Shown here piece after piece: positions 51,278-60,248 of a stretch of DNA of 64,000 bases. Numbering within the stretch: position 1 is the first letter of the stretch; each line of letters begins with the position of its first letter. The DNA comes from Psychromonas sp. MME1. Lineage in GTDB: Bacteria; Pseudomonadota; Gammaproteobacteria; Enterobacterales; Psychromonadaceae. The translations under genes and the position numbers were made by a program. The notes under the pieces are model-generated. The model did not search any database, had not been told where the DNA came from, and saw only the letters and a program-made list of their open reading frames with translations. The stretch covers positions 1 through 64,000 of the forward strand of contig NZ_CP160906.1 in assembly GCF_041080865.1 (NCBI RefSeq). Reading direction: 5' to 3'.

Positions 51278-53038
51278 ATGATTCCATTGGTTTTGTTTGT
51301 ACTTTCAATTGTACTTATGAGCGCAAGCTCACTTGCATCAGAAACTTTCCATCTAGGGTTTTCATGCTATCGAGGAGGGCCAATATCTCAAGATATTTTA
51401 GAGTGTGGTGATCGTGAAAAATATGAGCTGCATAAACAGCAAGGGCTTATACGTCAAGAAGTTTTACAAGGCTGGGCTTATACTTATGAAGGGTATGAAT
51501 ATCGATTTGCCTACTATATTAGTGGTGGGGCCTTTGGTGCTCCAATTTGGTTTTATTTTATAGGGTATGATGTATGCATTCCTCCCTATTCTTGGGATAG
51601 CGAAGCCCAAGACTGCCTCAAATCCTGCCCCCCCGAAACCCCTTTTCTTGATCTGACTAAAAACAGCAGCGGCAGCTATTCCGGCAGTGGTGCTTGTCTT
51701 GCGCCTGAAAATAAAAAAGAGCCCATTCAGCAATGTGCAGGTAACCCTGTACTGATCTCCAACGGCACTAAAGTGCAATATGAAACACCTGAAATTAAGG
51801 GAACTGGTGCATTTCCTTTGAATTTTTCACGAAACTACAGCAGCCAACGCAGTTTGGAAGCGCAGGAACTGCACCAAATAACAATACAAACGCTACCGCC
51901 AGAGCAGAAATTGACATGGACGAAATATGTACAGCCTAATGATTACACTGGATTAGAATCGCAGTTAGTCATGCAATTAGAGCCTCAGTTAATTAACAAT
52001 ACACGGGTTGCAGGCTTTAAAAACTGGTCACATAACTACAGTGGTCAATTAGAATCATTCAACAGCGGCGCTAGCGTACGCTTAACCAGCAGTGCGTTTG
52101 CTAATCGTGCTTTCAACAAACAAGCCGATGGCAGTTATAAACCTGTCAATATCACTTCTGATAGTTTAACGCGTATTGAAGATGCAACGGGGGAGTTATT
52201 ACATTGGATTTACCGCTCGGCTGATAACCAGCTGGAATATTACAATGCCCTAGGCTTATTAACCCGCCGCGTTAATCGTGCCGGGTTATCCCACCACCTT
52301 ACTTATGATGAAAACAACCAGTTAGACCTAGTGAAAGATGATGCTGGTAATCAGCTGGACTTTAACTTTGATGGGCAGGGTAAGTTATTAACCCTAGGAA
52401 CTTCCAAAGGCGAGTTAATCACCTACGGTTATGACCAGTACGCCAACCTGGAAACCATGACTAAGAAGTTAGTTTCGGGTAAAGAAACAGTACGTACTTA
52501 TCATTATGAAGATACCCGCCACCCTTATGCATTAACGGGTATTACCGATGAAAATGGTGCTCGCTATGCAACATGGGAATACGATGAATTTGGCCGCGCG
52601 GTTGTCTCAAAGCATGCCAATGAAACTAACAAAACCAGTTTTGAGTTTGCCACTAATAAAACTACGGTGACTAACCCACTGGGCAAGCAAACCATTTACA
52701 ACTACAACATGATTGCAGGTGCTAAACGCTTAGAAACTGTTGAAGGTGTTGCTACTGCATCCTGTTTAGGTGCCAATCAGAACTACGCGTATTACCCGGA
52801 TGGACAGCTTAAATCTAAAACTGATTGGAAGGGCATTAAAACCGAGTTTGTTTATAACGACCGAGGTTTAGAAACTCAGCGCATTGAAGCAGTTGGCACA
52901 CCTGAACAGCGTGTGGTAACCACCACTTGGCATGTGACCTTCAACCTACCAAAAACAGTGACTATTGGTGATCAAAAAACAACTTACAGCTATGATGGCA
53001 ATGGGTTATTAACAGGTAAAAACGTTTCAAAAAATTAA
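51278..53038 (+). CDS. secreted RHS N-terminal half protein 2
   Basis: 586 residues from ATG 51278 (AAAGGA upstream; a TTG-started reading from 51257 overlaps the previous frame). A signal peptide (IPLVLFVLSIVLMSASSLA), a unique region, a cysteine-rich segment (CLKSCPPETPF) and DUF6531-like NPVLISNGTKVQYETPE precede the YD repeats, which end at YSYDGNGLLTGKNVSKN. It has the same layout as proteins 1 and 3 but its DNA is more diverged, so it belongs to an older duplication. Confidence 0.88.
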   Translation: MIPLVLFVLSIVLMSASSLASETFHLGFSCYRGGPISQDILECGDREKYELHKQQGLIRQEVLQGWAYTYEGYEYRFAYYISGGAFGAPIWFYFIGYDVCIPPYSWDSEAQDCLKSCPPETPFLDLTKNSSGSYSGSGACLAPENKKEPIQQCAGNPVLISNGTKVQYETPEIKGTGAFPLNFSRNYSSQRSLEAQELHQITIQTLPPEQKLTWTKYVQPNDYTGLESQLVMQLEPQLINNTRVAGFKNWSHNYSGQLESFNSGASVRLTSSAFANRAFNKQADGSYKPVNITSDSLTRIEDATGELLHWIYRSADNQLEYYNALGLLTRRVNRAGLSHHLTYDENNQLDLVKDDAGNQLDFNFDGQGKLLTLGTSKGELITYGYDQYANLETMTKKLVSGKETVRTYHYEDTRHPYALTGITDENGARYATWEYDEFGRAVVSKHANETNKTSFEFATNKTTVTNPLGKQTIYNYNMIAGAKRLETVEGVATASCLGANQNYAYYPDGQLKSKTDWKGIKTEFVYNDRGLETQRIEAVGTPEQRVVTTTWHVTFNLPKTVTIGDQKTTYSYDGNGLLTGKNVSKN

Positions 53039-53082
53039 TTTTATATCTATTACACATACTTTAATAAGGATAAACAAAGACA

Positions 53083-54798
53083 ATGAAAGCGAACTTACGA
53101 ACAAGCATTCAATTTTTTGTTTGGATTGCTTTAATGATGACATCATCTATCGTTATTTCTGAAACACAATGGAATCGGGGATACTTTCAAAATGATGTAG
53201 AAGCAAAAAAAGCCTGTATGTCAATATATGCTTCTATACCTAAAAGCCAGTATGCAGGTGGTAGTTGTAATGAATGGACAACAGGGCTTTTCTATGTTTG
53301 GCAAAATATTGGCAGCATTAATTGGCATCATGATATGTTTGGAAAATGTCGAGGGAACCAAGTACCTAGAAATGGTCAATGCGTTAAAGAATGTGAGTCA
53401 CCGTTTACGTGGGATGAGAAGGCTGGAGATTGCACCAAATACTGCCCCCCCGACAAACCTGATTTAGAAAGTGGTGTTTGCACTGGCCCTGAAGTTGTTC
53501 AACAGTGTGCAGGCAATCCTGTCATTGTTTCTAATGGCACAAAAGTACAAGCTGAAACACCTGACATACTTGTAACTGGCTCTTACCCGCTTTACTTTGC
53601 GCGTAGTTATAACAGTCAACGTAGCTTGGAGGCGCAGGAGCTTCGTCAACATGCAATTCAAACTCAAACCAATACAGCTGAGTGGGCAACACACTTTCAA
53701 CCAGTTGGCTATAAAAGTACAGACGCTGGTTATGTGAGGTTGCTTGTGAACGAAATTCATGGAGAAACCCGCTTAGCAGGTTATAAAAACTGGACCCATA
53801 ACTACTTTGGTTTACTTGAAGAGCTTGGCAATACGGTTCGTTTAAACAGCAGCCAGTTTGCTGACCGTCGATTTGCGTTGCAAGAAGATGGTAGTTATAA
53901 ACCAACTAACATCACTTCCGACAGTTTAATACGTGTCGAAGATGAAGCGGGTGAGTTATTACACTGGATTTACCGCTCTGCAAGCAACCAAACTGAGCAT
54001 TACAATGCACAGGGGCAGTTAATTCGCCGAACTAACTCCGCAGGGCTATCACATCATCTCACATATGATGCAAGCGGAAACCTTGAAGTCGTTAAAGACG
54101 ATGCCAATAACCAGCTGCTGTTTGCCTACGATGACAAAAACAAGTTAACTACCCTCACTTCCTCTAATGGTGAAGTGGTAACTTATGGTTACGACCAATA
54201 CGCGAACCTTGAAACAGTCACTAAGAAGCTAGTTTCGGGTAAAGAAACTGTGCGCCGTTACCATTATGAAGACAGTCGTCATCCATATGCGTTGACGGGC
54301 ATCACCGATGAAAACGGTGCCCGTTATGCCACATGGGAATATGATGCGCTCGGTCGTGCGGTGGTCTCCAAGCATGCCAATGACACTGATAAAACCACCT
54401 TTGAGTTTGACGTTAATAAAACTACGGTTACTAACCCGCTGGGCAAACAAACCATTTATAACTACAACACCATCGCCGGGGCAAAACGCCTGGAAACCGT
54501 TGAAGGTGTCAGCACGGCAAGCTGCTTAGGTGCCAACCAAAATTACGAATACTATCCGGACGGTCAGCTTAAATCAAAAACCGATTGGAAAGGGGTTACT
54601 ACCGAGTTTATCTATAACGCACGCGGATTAGAAATTCAACGTACAGAAGCCGCAGGCACGCCAGAGCAGCGTATTATCACTACCACTTGGCATCCCATTT
54701 TTAACCTGCCGACCAGTGTCACGATAGGTAATCAGATAACAATTTATGACTACGATGCGAATGGCTTATTAACGGCTAAAAGCATTGCAAAAATTTAA
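53083..54798 (+). CDS. secreted RHS N-terminal half protein 3
   Basis: 571 residues. A signal peptide (FFVWIALMMTSSIVISE), a short unique region and a cysteine-rich segment (CESPFTWDEKAGDCTKYCPP) precede the DUF6531-like block (NPVIVSNGTKVQAETPD). YD repeats follow to YDYDANGLLTAKSIAKI. It starts 45 bp after protein 2, with AAGGA upstream, and is followed 90 bp later by the C-terminal-half protein, so the four RHS genes probably form one operon. Confidence 0.88.
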   Translation: MKANLRTSIQFFVWIALMMTSSIVISETQWNRGYFQNDVEAKKACMSIYASIPKSQYAGGSCNEWTTGLFYVWQNIGSINWHHDMFGKCRGNQVPRNGQCVKECESPFTWDEKAGDCTKYCPPDKPDLESGVCTGPEVVQQCAGNPVIVSNGTKVQAETPDILVTGSYPLYFARSYNSQRSLEAQELRQHAIQTQTNTAEWATHFQPVGYKSTDAGYVRLLVNEIHGETRLAGYKNWTHNYFGLLEELGNTVRLNSSQFADRRFALQEDGSYKPTNITSDSLIRVEDEAGELLHWIYRSASNQTEHYNAQGQLIRRTNSAGLSHHLTYDASGNLEVVKDDANNQLLFAYDDKNKLTTLTSSNGEVVTYGYDQYANLETVTKKLVSGKETVRRYHYEDSRHPYALTGITDENGARYATWEYDALGRAVVSKHANDTDKTTFEFDVNKTTVTNPLGKQTIYNYNTIAGAKRLETVEGVSTASCLGANQNYEYYPDGQLKSKTDWKGVTTEFIYNARGLEIQRTEAAGTPEQRIITTTWHPIFNLPTSVTIGNQITIYDYDANGLLTAKSIAKI

Positions 54799-54888
54799 CC
54801 AATAAAAACAGAGAAACAGTTTACGCCTTATTAGGCAGTCAGGATTTAACCTGTTTTATTTAATAAAACAGAAAACAAGGATTATGAA

Positions 54889-57800
54889 ATGAACAACACA
54901 GCTAAAAACATCATCACTCTGGTCTCTTTGATGGGATGTTTAACGTACGCGGGAGGCGTTGCAGCCGATACCCCGTCAGCATATTTATTAAACGAATCAC
55001 GGTTAACGGTCGCTTCGTTTAATATTGATTTTAATCAGTTAGCACCGAAAAGTTTTACATCTCAAGATGTAGCTGCATCTGGCGCGGTGAACGTGAGTGT
55101 TGATGGTAAAACACTCAATATTTCAGGCAATCGCTGGCAATATCTGCTTGCTGATTATGATGTGACCGTAAATACGGTGATGGAGTTTGATGTCAATATT
55201 GCATCTATGGCTGAAATTCAGGGAATTGGATTTGATAATGACACTTACGCCTCTAGCGAAACGAGCTTTAAACTCACAGGAACTCAAAACTGGGGGCTTA
55301 ATACCTATAGTTACAGTGCTTTTGGCAGCTCACAACATCTGAAAATTAATGTTGGCGACCATTTTACAGGTTATTTTAAGAATCTAGTTTTTATCGGTGA
55401 CAACGATGCTGGATTAGAAACAGAGATTGAATTTAGCAATATTGTTTTGTATGAAAAAGGTAACTTAGAAGGGGCTTTTTATGAGGTGCCAGCGGGGGCA
55501 ACTTGGGAAAGTGTTGCGCTTGATTTATACGGCGATGCACAAGCAGCACTGTCATTAAAAGCGCTGTTAATAAATGATCACAGCTTAATCAGCGGTGAAA
55601 AAATTGCTATCACCGCGCTCCCTTCTGAGCTGACAGCACTAAATATTGTCGACATAGATAATGACGGATTAGCAGATAGTTGGGAAATAACTTATTTTGG
55701 TGGCCCGCTGCAAACAGCTGATGGCGATTTTGATAATGATGGCAAATCCAATTTTCAGGAATGGGTTAATGGTAGTGACCCGACATTAAAAAATTATTCA
55801 TTAAATCAAAATTCATTAACGCTAGACTCACCGGCCTTAATAAATTTCAATCAGGCTCCACTGCAAGCCTTCCCCGGGCAAGATGATGCAACAACAGGGG
55901 CTGTCACTGTCTCAGCTGATGGCACCAGCGTACAGTTGCTTGGCAATCGCTGGCAAGCATTACCCTTTAATTATGCAATAACAGCGCAAACAATGATTGA
56001 GTTTGACCTTACCATTAATAAACAAGCAGAGATTCAAGGAATAGGCTTTGATAATGATACTTCACCGAGTCTCGAAACAACGTTTCAGTTAGCAGGCACT
56101 CAAAATTGGGGCGTTAGTGACTACCGCTATAATGGTACAGGCCAGTCACAGCACTTCAAAATTAACGTGGGAAGTTATTACTCTGGCGATTATCAATATT
56201 TGGTATTGGTCGGTGATGATGATGCGAATGTTGGTGGTGATCTGATCATCAGTAACCTATCTGTTTATGAAAAAGAGTCGCTTGCTGAAAGTTATTATCA
56301 AGTAACAGAAAGTGATACGTGGGAAACCATAGCCTTAAAAATATATGGTGATGCTTCAGTTGCAAGTGCATTAGAGCAAGCGCTCAGCAGCCAATATGAG
56401 CTTGCAGATATGCCGCAGATAGTTGCAAGTAGCATACCTTTGCAGTTAACCGAGGTAGATGCCACTCCAACAGACCCAGTAGATCCAACAGACCCTGTAG
56501 ATCCAGTAGTACCAATTGATCCACCTGTTTTAGGTACAGGCGGTATAGGCGTTAGCTATAAATACGACAATCCATTTGGTTTGATTTCTGAAATCGATGG
56601 CCCGCGCACAGATGTGCAGGATATTACCTCGTTTTTTTACCAGGATGTGACCGGGTATTTAACCTCAGTGAACAACGCGTTAGGGCAAACTACTTATTAC
56701 GAAAACTACAATCTTCATGGAAAACCTGAAACCATTATTGATATAAATGGTCATAGCACACAGCTAACCTATAGCGATGAAGGTTGGCTAGCATCAAGCA
56801 GTAAAGGCGGATTAACCACCTCTTATCAATACGATAACTTAGGACAGGTACGTTTTGTTACCTCGCCGGGCAATAATACTACTGAATTTATTTATGATGA
56901 TGCGCGTCGTTTACAGTCTATTCGCTACCCGAACGGTGATTACAAAGATTTAGAATATGATGCCATGGGTAATATCACCTCGGCTATTTTGAGTCGTTCC
57001 GGCACACCTGCACTGGTGCAAAATTATAACTACGATGAGTTAGGCCGTTTAATTGAGGTGTTACATGCAGGTAGCAGCACATCGCAGCAATATGATTTAA
57101 ACGATAATCTGGAAACAGAAGCCAATGGTTATAACGCCACATCAAGCAAGCAATACGACAGCTTAAATCGTTTAACGCAATATATGGACGAGTTAGGTAA
57201 GGTCATTAACTACAGCTACAATGCGCAAAACCAACTGACCACAGTAAGCGATGATAATGGCGCTACAACCGTTTATGATTATGATGGTTTAGGACGTTTA
57301 CAAACATTAATCAGTCCTGATACAGGTCGCACTAGCTATCAATATGATGATGCAGGTAATCCAACCGAGATAATTGATGCACGCGGTCAACGTGTTGGGC
57401 AACGTTATGATCCATTAAATCGCCTCACTGAAAAGCAATATGACGCTGCGCGTGATGAAGATGTCCGCTTTGGCTATGACTCAGGTAGTAACGCTATTGG
57501 TAAGCTTAGTTCAGTTAACAATGACAATAGCAGCATTGACTTTGCCTATGATTCACTTGGCCGTTTAATCGAGCAAACTAATACATTATTAACCAGCACA
57601 AGTGGTGATATTGTTGCCAGCACTCGCTATGGTTACGATGGGGTGACGGGGGTATTAAACAGTATTACTTATCCTTCTAATATGCTTGTTAATTATCAAA
57701 CTAATGGTTTGGGTGAAATCACCGGGATTACTGTCTCGGGTGACTCGCCGACTTTCTATTCTAGCCTTGTCGACAATATCCGTTATTCAGCGGGTGGTCA

Positions 57801-59199
57801 GATACAAAGTTTGCATTATGACAATGGCTTAACATTAACACAGTCATATGATTTAAATGGTCAGCTAAGCAATCAAAACGTAACCGGGCAGTGGAATTTG
57901 AGCTATGGCTATGATCTCAATCTTAATCTGGGCAGTATCAGTAATGCAAACTTAAGCGCTGAAAATAAAAACTTTGGCTACCACGTTAATAACCGTTTAC
58001 AAAATGCAGCGTACGATAGCACAAGCAGCAGTTATGAGTATGATGGCGTGGGTAACCGTATTTCACAAAATACGATGGATATAAACGGCAGTACGGATGA
58101 CAGTTACCAATACGTTTGGCAGTCCAATCTATTAGCGAGTGTTAACGCTAATTCGGCAACCTATGATGAAGTGGGAAATACACTGACCTCAGCGGTGCGT
58201 GATCAAACTTACAGCTATAACGCAGAAGGGCGTTTAAACGTAGTTAATAGCGCAGTGGCACAAGCAGAATATTTTTATAACGGTTTGGGTGAACGTGTCA
58301 TTAAACAAGTCGGTAGCGATACCTTCCTCTATTTTTACAACACCGCAGGGCAGTTATTAGAAACGCAGCATTATCAAGGTGTGAGTAAACTCAGCACAAG
58401 CAGCGTTATCTGGTTAGGCGCGACGCCGATTGCACAGCTAACTGTTACAGAGGGTGTAACGCCACAACTGGTTTACCTGCATGCAGATCACCTCAATACG
58501 CCGCGTAAAGCAACCAATGAGCTGGGACAGCTGGTGTGGCAATGGCAGTCAGATGCCTTTGGTAATGGTTTACCGAATGAAGATGTCGATTCAGATGGTG
58601 AGTTAACCACCATTGACCTGCGTTTCCCGGGGCAGATTTATGATGCGGAATCAGGGTTATATTACAACTACTACCGTTATTACGACCCACGTTTAGGGCG
58701 CTACATTACCTCTGATCCGATTGGGTTGAATGGGGGGATTAATACCTTTGCGTATGTTGGGGGGAATCCTGTAAATTATATCGACCCTACTGGTGAGCTT
58801 GCATTTTTATTAGTAAACCCAATAACAATTGCAGCCGCGGGGCAATTAGCTGTAGACATAACAGCTGTCGGTATTGGCCTTTGGGCAATTTATAATAGTG
58901 ATGTTCCCCAGTATTATAATGAAGAAACAACTGGAGAATTAGCCGCTGACGCTCCTGGGTGTCCAACAGAAGATGATGGTTATAAAGAACCTAAAAAGGG
59001 TAAAGGGATCAAAGTTAGAAACCCTAATGGAGAAGGAAAAGGCTACCCAGATAAGGGTGGAAAGGTATGGGTGCCGACTGGCCCTGCCGGAGCTTTGCCA
59101 GGTACAACAGGCCCTGCCCATGGAGGCCCACACTGGGATGTACAAGATCCTAAAACAGGGAAACATATTAATGTGTACCCGGGTGGGAAAAAAAGATAA
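54889..59199 (+). CDS. RHS C-terminal half with duplicated adhesive domains and toxin tip
   Basis: 1436 residues. A signal peptide is followed by two copies of a ~200-residue domain (EIQGIGFDNDT, LTGTQNWG, LKINVG), each ending in a LysM-like segment (TWESVALDLYGDAQAA near 203; TWETIALKIYGDASVA near 476). Between them is a calcium-type repeat (DIDNDGLADSWE, DGDFDNDGKSNFQEW). A PTDPVDP linker (about 527-545) leads to RHS repeats that begin at YKYDNPFGLISEIDGPRTDV, just past the point where proteins 1-3 end. The core closes with DHLNTPRKATN and SGLYYNYYRYYDPRLGRY ... NYIDPTGE (about 1300). The 135-residue tip has a hydrophobic helix and ends HGGPHWDVQDP ... HINVYPGGKKR. I recall this motif from tips called polymorphic toxin type 37, probably nucleases. 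Confidence 0.9.
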   Translation: MNNTAKNIITLVSLMGCLTYAGGVAADTPSAYLLNESRLTVASFNIDFNQLAPKSFTSQDVAASGAVNVSVDGKTLNISGNRWQYLLADYDVTVNTVMEFDVNIASMAEIQGIGFDNDTYASSETSFKLTGTQNWGLNTYSYSAFGSSQHLKINVGDHFTGYFKNLVFIGDNDAGLETEIEFSNIVLYEKGNLEGAFYEVPAGATWESVALDLYGDAQAALSLKALLINDHSLISGEKIAITALPSELTALNIVDIDNDGLADSWEITYFGGPLQTADGDFDNDGKSNFQEWVNGSDPTLKNYSLNQNSLTLDSPALINFNQAPLQAFPGQDDATTGAVTVSADGTSVQLLGNRWQALPFNYAITAQTMIEFDLTINKQAEIQGIGFDNDTSPSLETTFQLAGTQNWGVSDYRYNGTGQSQHFKINVGSYYSGDYQYLVLVGDDDANVGGDLIISNLSVYEKESLAESYYQVTESDTWETIALKIYGDASVASALEQALSSQYELADMPQIVASSIPLQLTEVDATPTDPVDPTDPVDPVVPIDPPVLGTGGIGVSYKYDNPFGLISEIDGPRTDVQDITSFFYQDVTGYLTSVNNALGQTTYYENYNLHGKPETIIDINGHSTQLTYSDEGWLASSSKGGLTTSYQYDNLGQVRFVTSPGNNTTEFIYDDARRLQSIRYPNGDYKDLEYDAMGNITSAILSRSGTPALVQNYNYDELGRLIEVLHAGSSTSQQYDLNDNLETEANGYNATSSKQYDSLNRLTQYMDELGKVINYSYNAQNQLTTVSDDNGATTVYDYDGLGRLQTLISPDTGRTSYQYDDAGNPTEIIDARGQRVGQRYDPLNRLTEKQYDAARDEDVRFGYDSGSNAIGKLSSVNNDNSSIDFAYDSLGRLIEQTNTLLTSTSGDIVASTRYGYDGVTGVLNSITYPSNMLVNYQTNGLGEITGITVSGDSPTFYSSLVDNIRYSAGGQIQSLHYDNGLTLTQSYDLNGQLSNQNVTGQWNLSYGYDLNLNLGSISNANLSAENKNFGYHVNNRLQNAAYDSTSSSYEYDGVGNRISQNTMDINGSTDDSYQYVWQSNLLASVNANSATYDEVGNTLTSAVRDQTYSYNAEGRLNVVNSAVAQAEYFYNGLGERVIKQVGSDTFLYFYNTAGQLLETQHYQGVSKLSTSSVIWLGATPIAQLTVTEGVTPQLVYLHADHLNTPRKATNELGQLVWQWQSDAFGNGLPNEDVDSDGELTTIDLRFPGQIYDAESGLYYNYYRYYDPRLGRYITSDPIGLNGGINTFAYVGGNPVNYIDPTGELAFLLVNPITIAAAGQLAVDITAVGIGLWAIYNSDVPQYYNEETTGELAADAPGCPTEDDGYKEPKKGKGIKVRNPNGEGKGYPDKGGKVWVPTGPAGALPGTTGPAHGGPHWDVQDPKTGKHINVYPGGKKR

Positions 59200-59227
59200 A
59201 TATTAATAAACACAAAAGAGAAAAATC

Positions 59228-59530
59228 ATGGAATTAGAATGCTATTCGTTAGAATTTTTATCCGAAAAAGATGAAAATAATTTTTTTAACTGGTTAAACA
59301 GTTTAGATTGTGTAAATGATATATACGGTAAGGGGTTATCTGTTTTTATTGATATCAAAGAAGATATTAATGACGAATCATTAAAAGAGATAATCGCTGC
59401 TTTTTATCGTTATGAAATAGATATGACTCAGCTAGCTGTATTCAAGAATGCTAATAATCAAGATTGGTTTTTTGGTAATCGTTCAGCCTATTGGAATAAA
59501 AAAGTATTTCCAGCTAATACGGCAGAATAA
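59228..59530 (+). CDS. putative immunity protein for the RHS toxin tip
   Basis: 100 residues, acidic, no signal peptide (MELECYSLEFLSEKDENNFF). It starts 28 bp after the toxin gene with GAGAAA upstream. Position, size and acidity are those of cognate immunity proteins in polymorphic toxin loci. The family is not recognised. Confidence 0.75.
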   Translation: MELECYSLEFLSEKDENNFFNWLNSLDCVNDIYGKGLSVFIDIKEDINDESLKEIIAAFYRYEIDMTQLAVFKNANNQDWFFGNRSAYWNKKVFPANTAE

Positions 59531-59565
59531 AACTAATCGGGGACACTTATTGTTTCGTTCCCAAA

Positions 59566-59854
59566 GGTAAAAGGTAGGACAGCCATACATTTTTCTTGAT
59601 TTTAAAGTTTTTTTGATGGCAAAGAGAACTGGAACCTGGTTTTAATTTTGAATGTTAGCTAACTATTCAAAGCCCTGCTTAGGTAACTAAGCAGGGCTTT
59701 TTTCTAACCTTCACTTTATGATAATTTCCCGCTTTCCTGCTGGTTGTTGGCTGCAAGTTGTAACCAAAAATATCAACGGAACGAATAAATTTACGAATTG
59801 AACGAGTGTCAATAAGGCTTGTGGAGTTAGATTTTTAATATTGATTAAAAATAA
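59566..59854 (+). repeat. dispersed ~290-bp repeat, copy 2
   Basis: Same sequence as copy 1 at 46080 with a few changes. The perfect hairpin AAAGCCCTGCTTAG-GTAA-CTAAGCAGGGCTTT is at 59669-59700 with a T-run, so it may end the RHS operon. GGGGACACTTATTGTTTCGT lies just upstream. Confidence 0.9.
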
Positions 59855-60046
59855 TAAAAAGGTAGGACAGCCATATCTTTTTTAAACAGTATTACTTATC
59901 CTTCTAATATGCTTGTTAATTATCAAACTAATGGTTTGGGTGAAATCACCGGGATTACTGTCTCGGGTGACTCGCCGACTTTCTATTCTAGCCTTGTCGA
60001 CAATATCCGTTATTCAGCGGGTGGTCAGATACAAAGTTTGCATTAT
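59855..60046 (+). pseudogene. repeat edge plus 165-bp RHS fragment
   Basis: A short piece of the repeat start (AAAGGTAGGACAGCCAT, about 59858-59874) is followed by 59882-60046, which copies 57655-57819 of the RHS C-terminal-half gene. I found no differences by eye. The fragment is then followed directly by repeat copy 3. It is untranslated debris of recombination in the RHS locus. Confidence 0.9.
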
Positions 60047-60047
60047 T

Positions 60048-60248
60048 AAAAGGTAGGACAGCCATACATTTTTCTTGATTTTAAAGTTTTTTTGATGGCA
60101 AAGAGAACTGGTACCAGTTTTAATTTTGAATGTTAGCTAACTATTCAAAGCCCTGCTTAGGTAACTAAGCAGGGCTTTTTTCTAACCGTTACTTTATGAT
60201 GATTCTCCCATTCTCCTGCTGGTTGTTGGCTGCAAGTTGTAACCAAAT
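60048..60248 (+). repeat. dispersed repeat, copy 3 (truncated)
   Basis: First 200 bp of the ~290-bp repeat, ending near GCAAGTTGTAACCAAA. The hairpin is intact (60147-60178). The plus-strand T-run of this hairpin faces away from the helicase gene that ends at 60302. Confidence 0.88.

Noticed and set aside
53464-54450. Minus-strand frames across the RHS genes
   Set aside because: They are antisense to well-supported RHS coding sequence and lack start signals.
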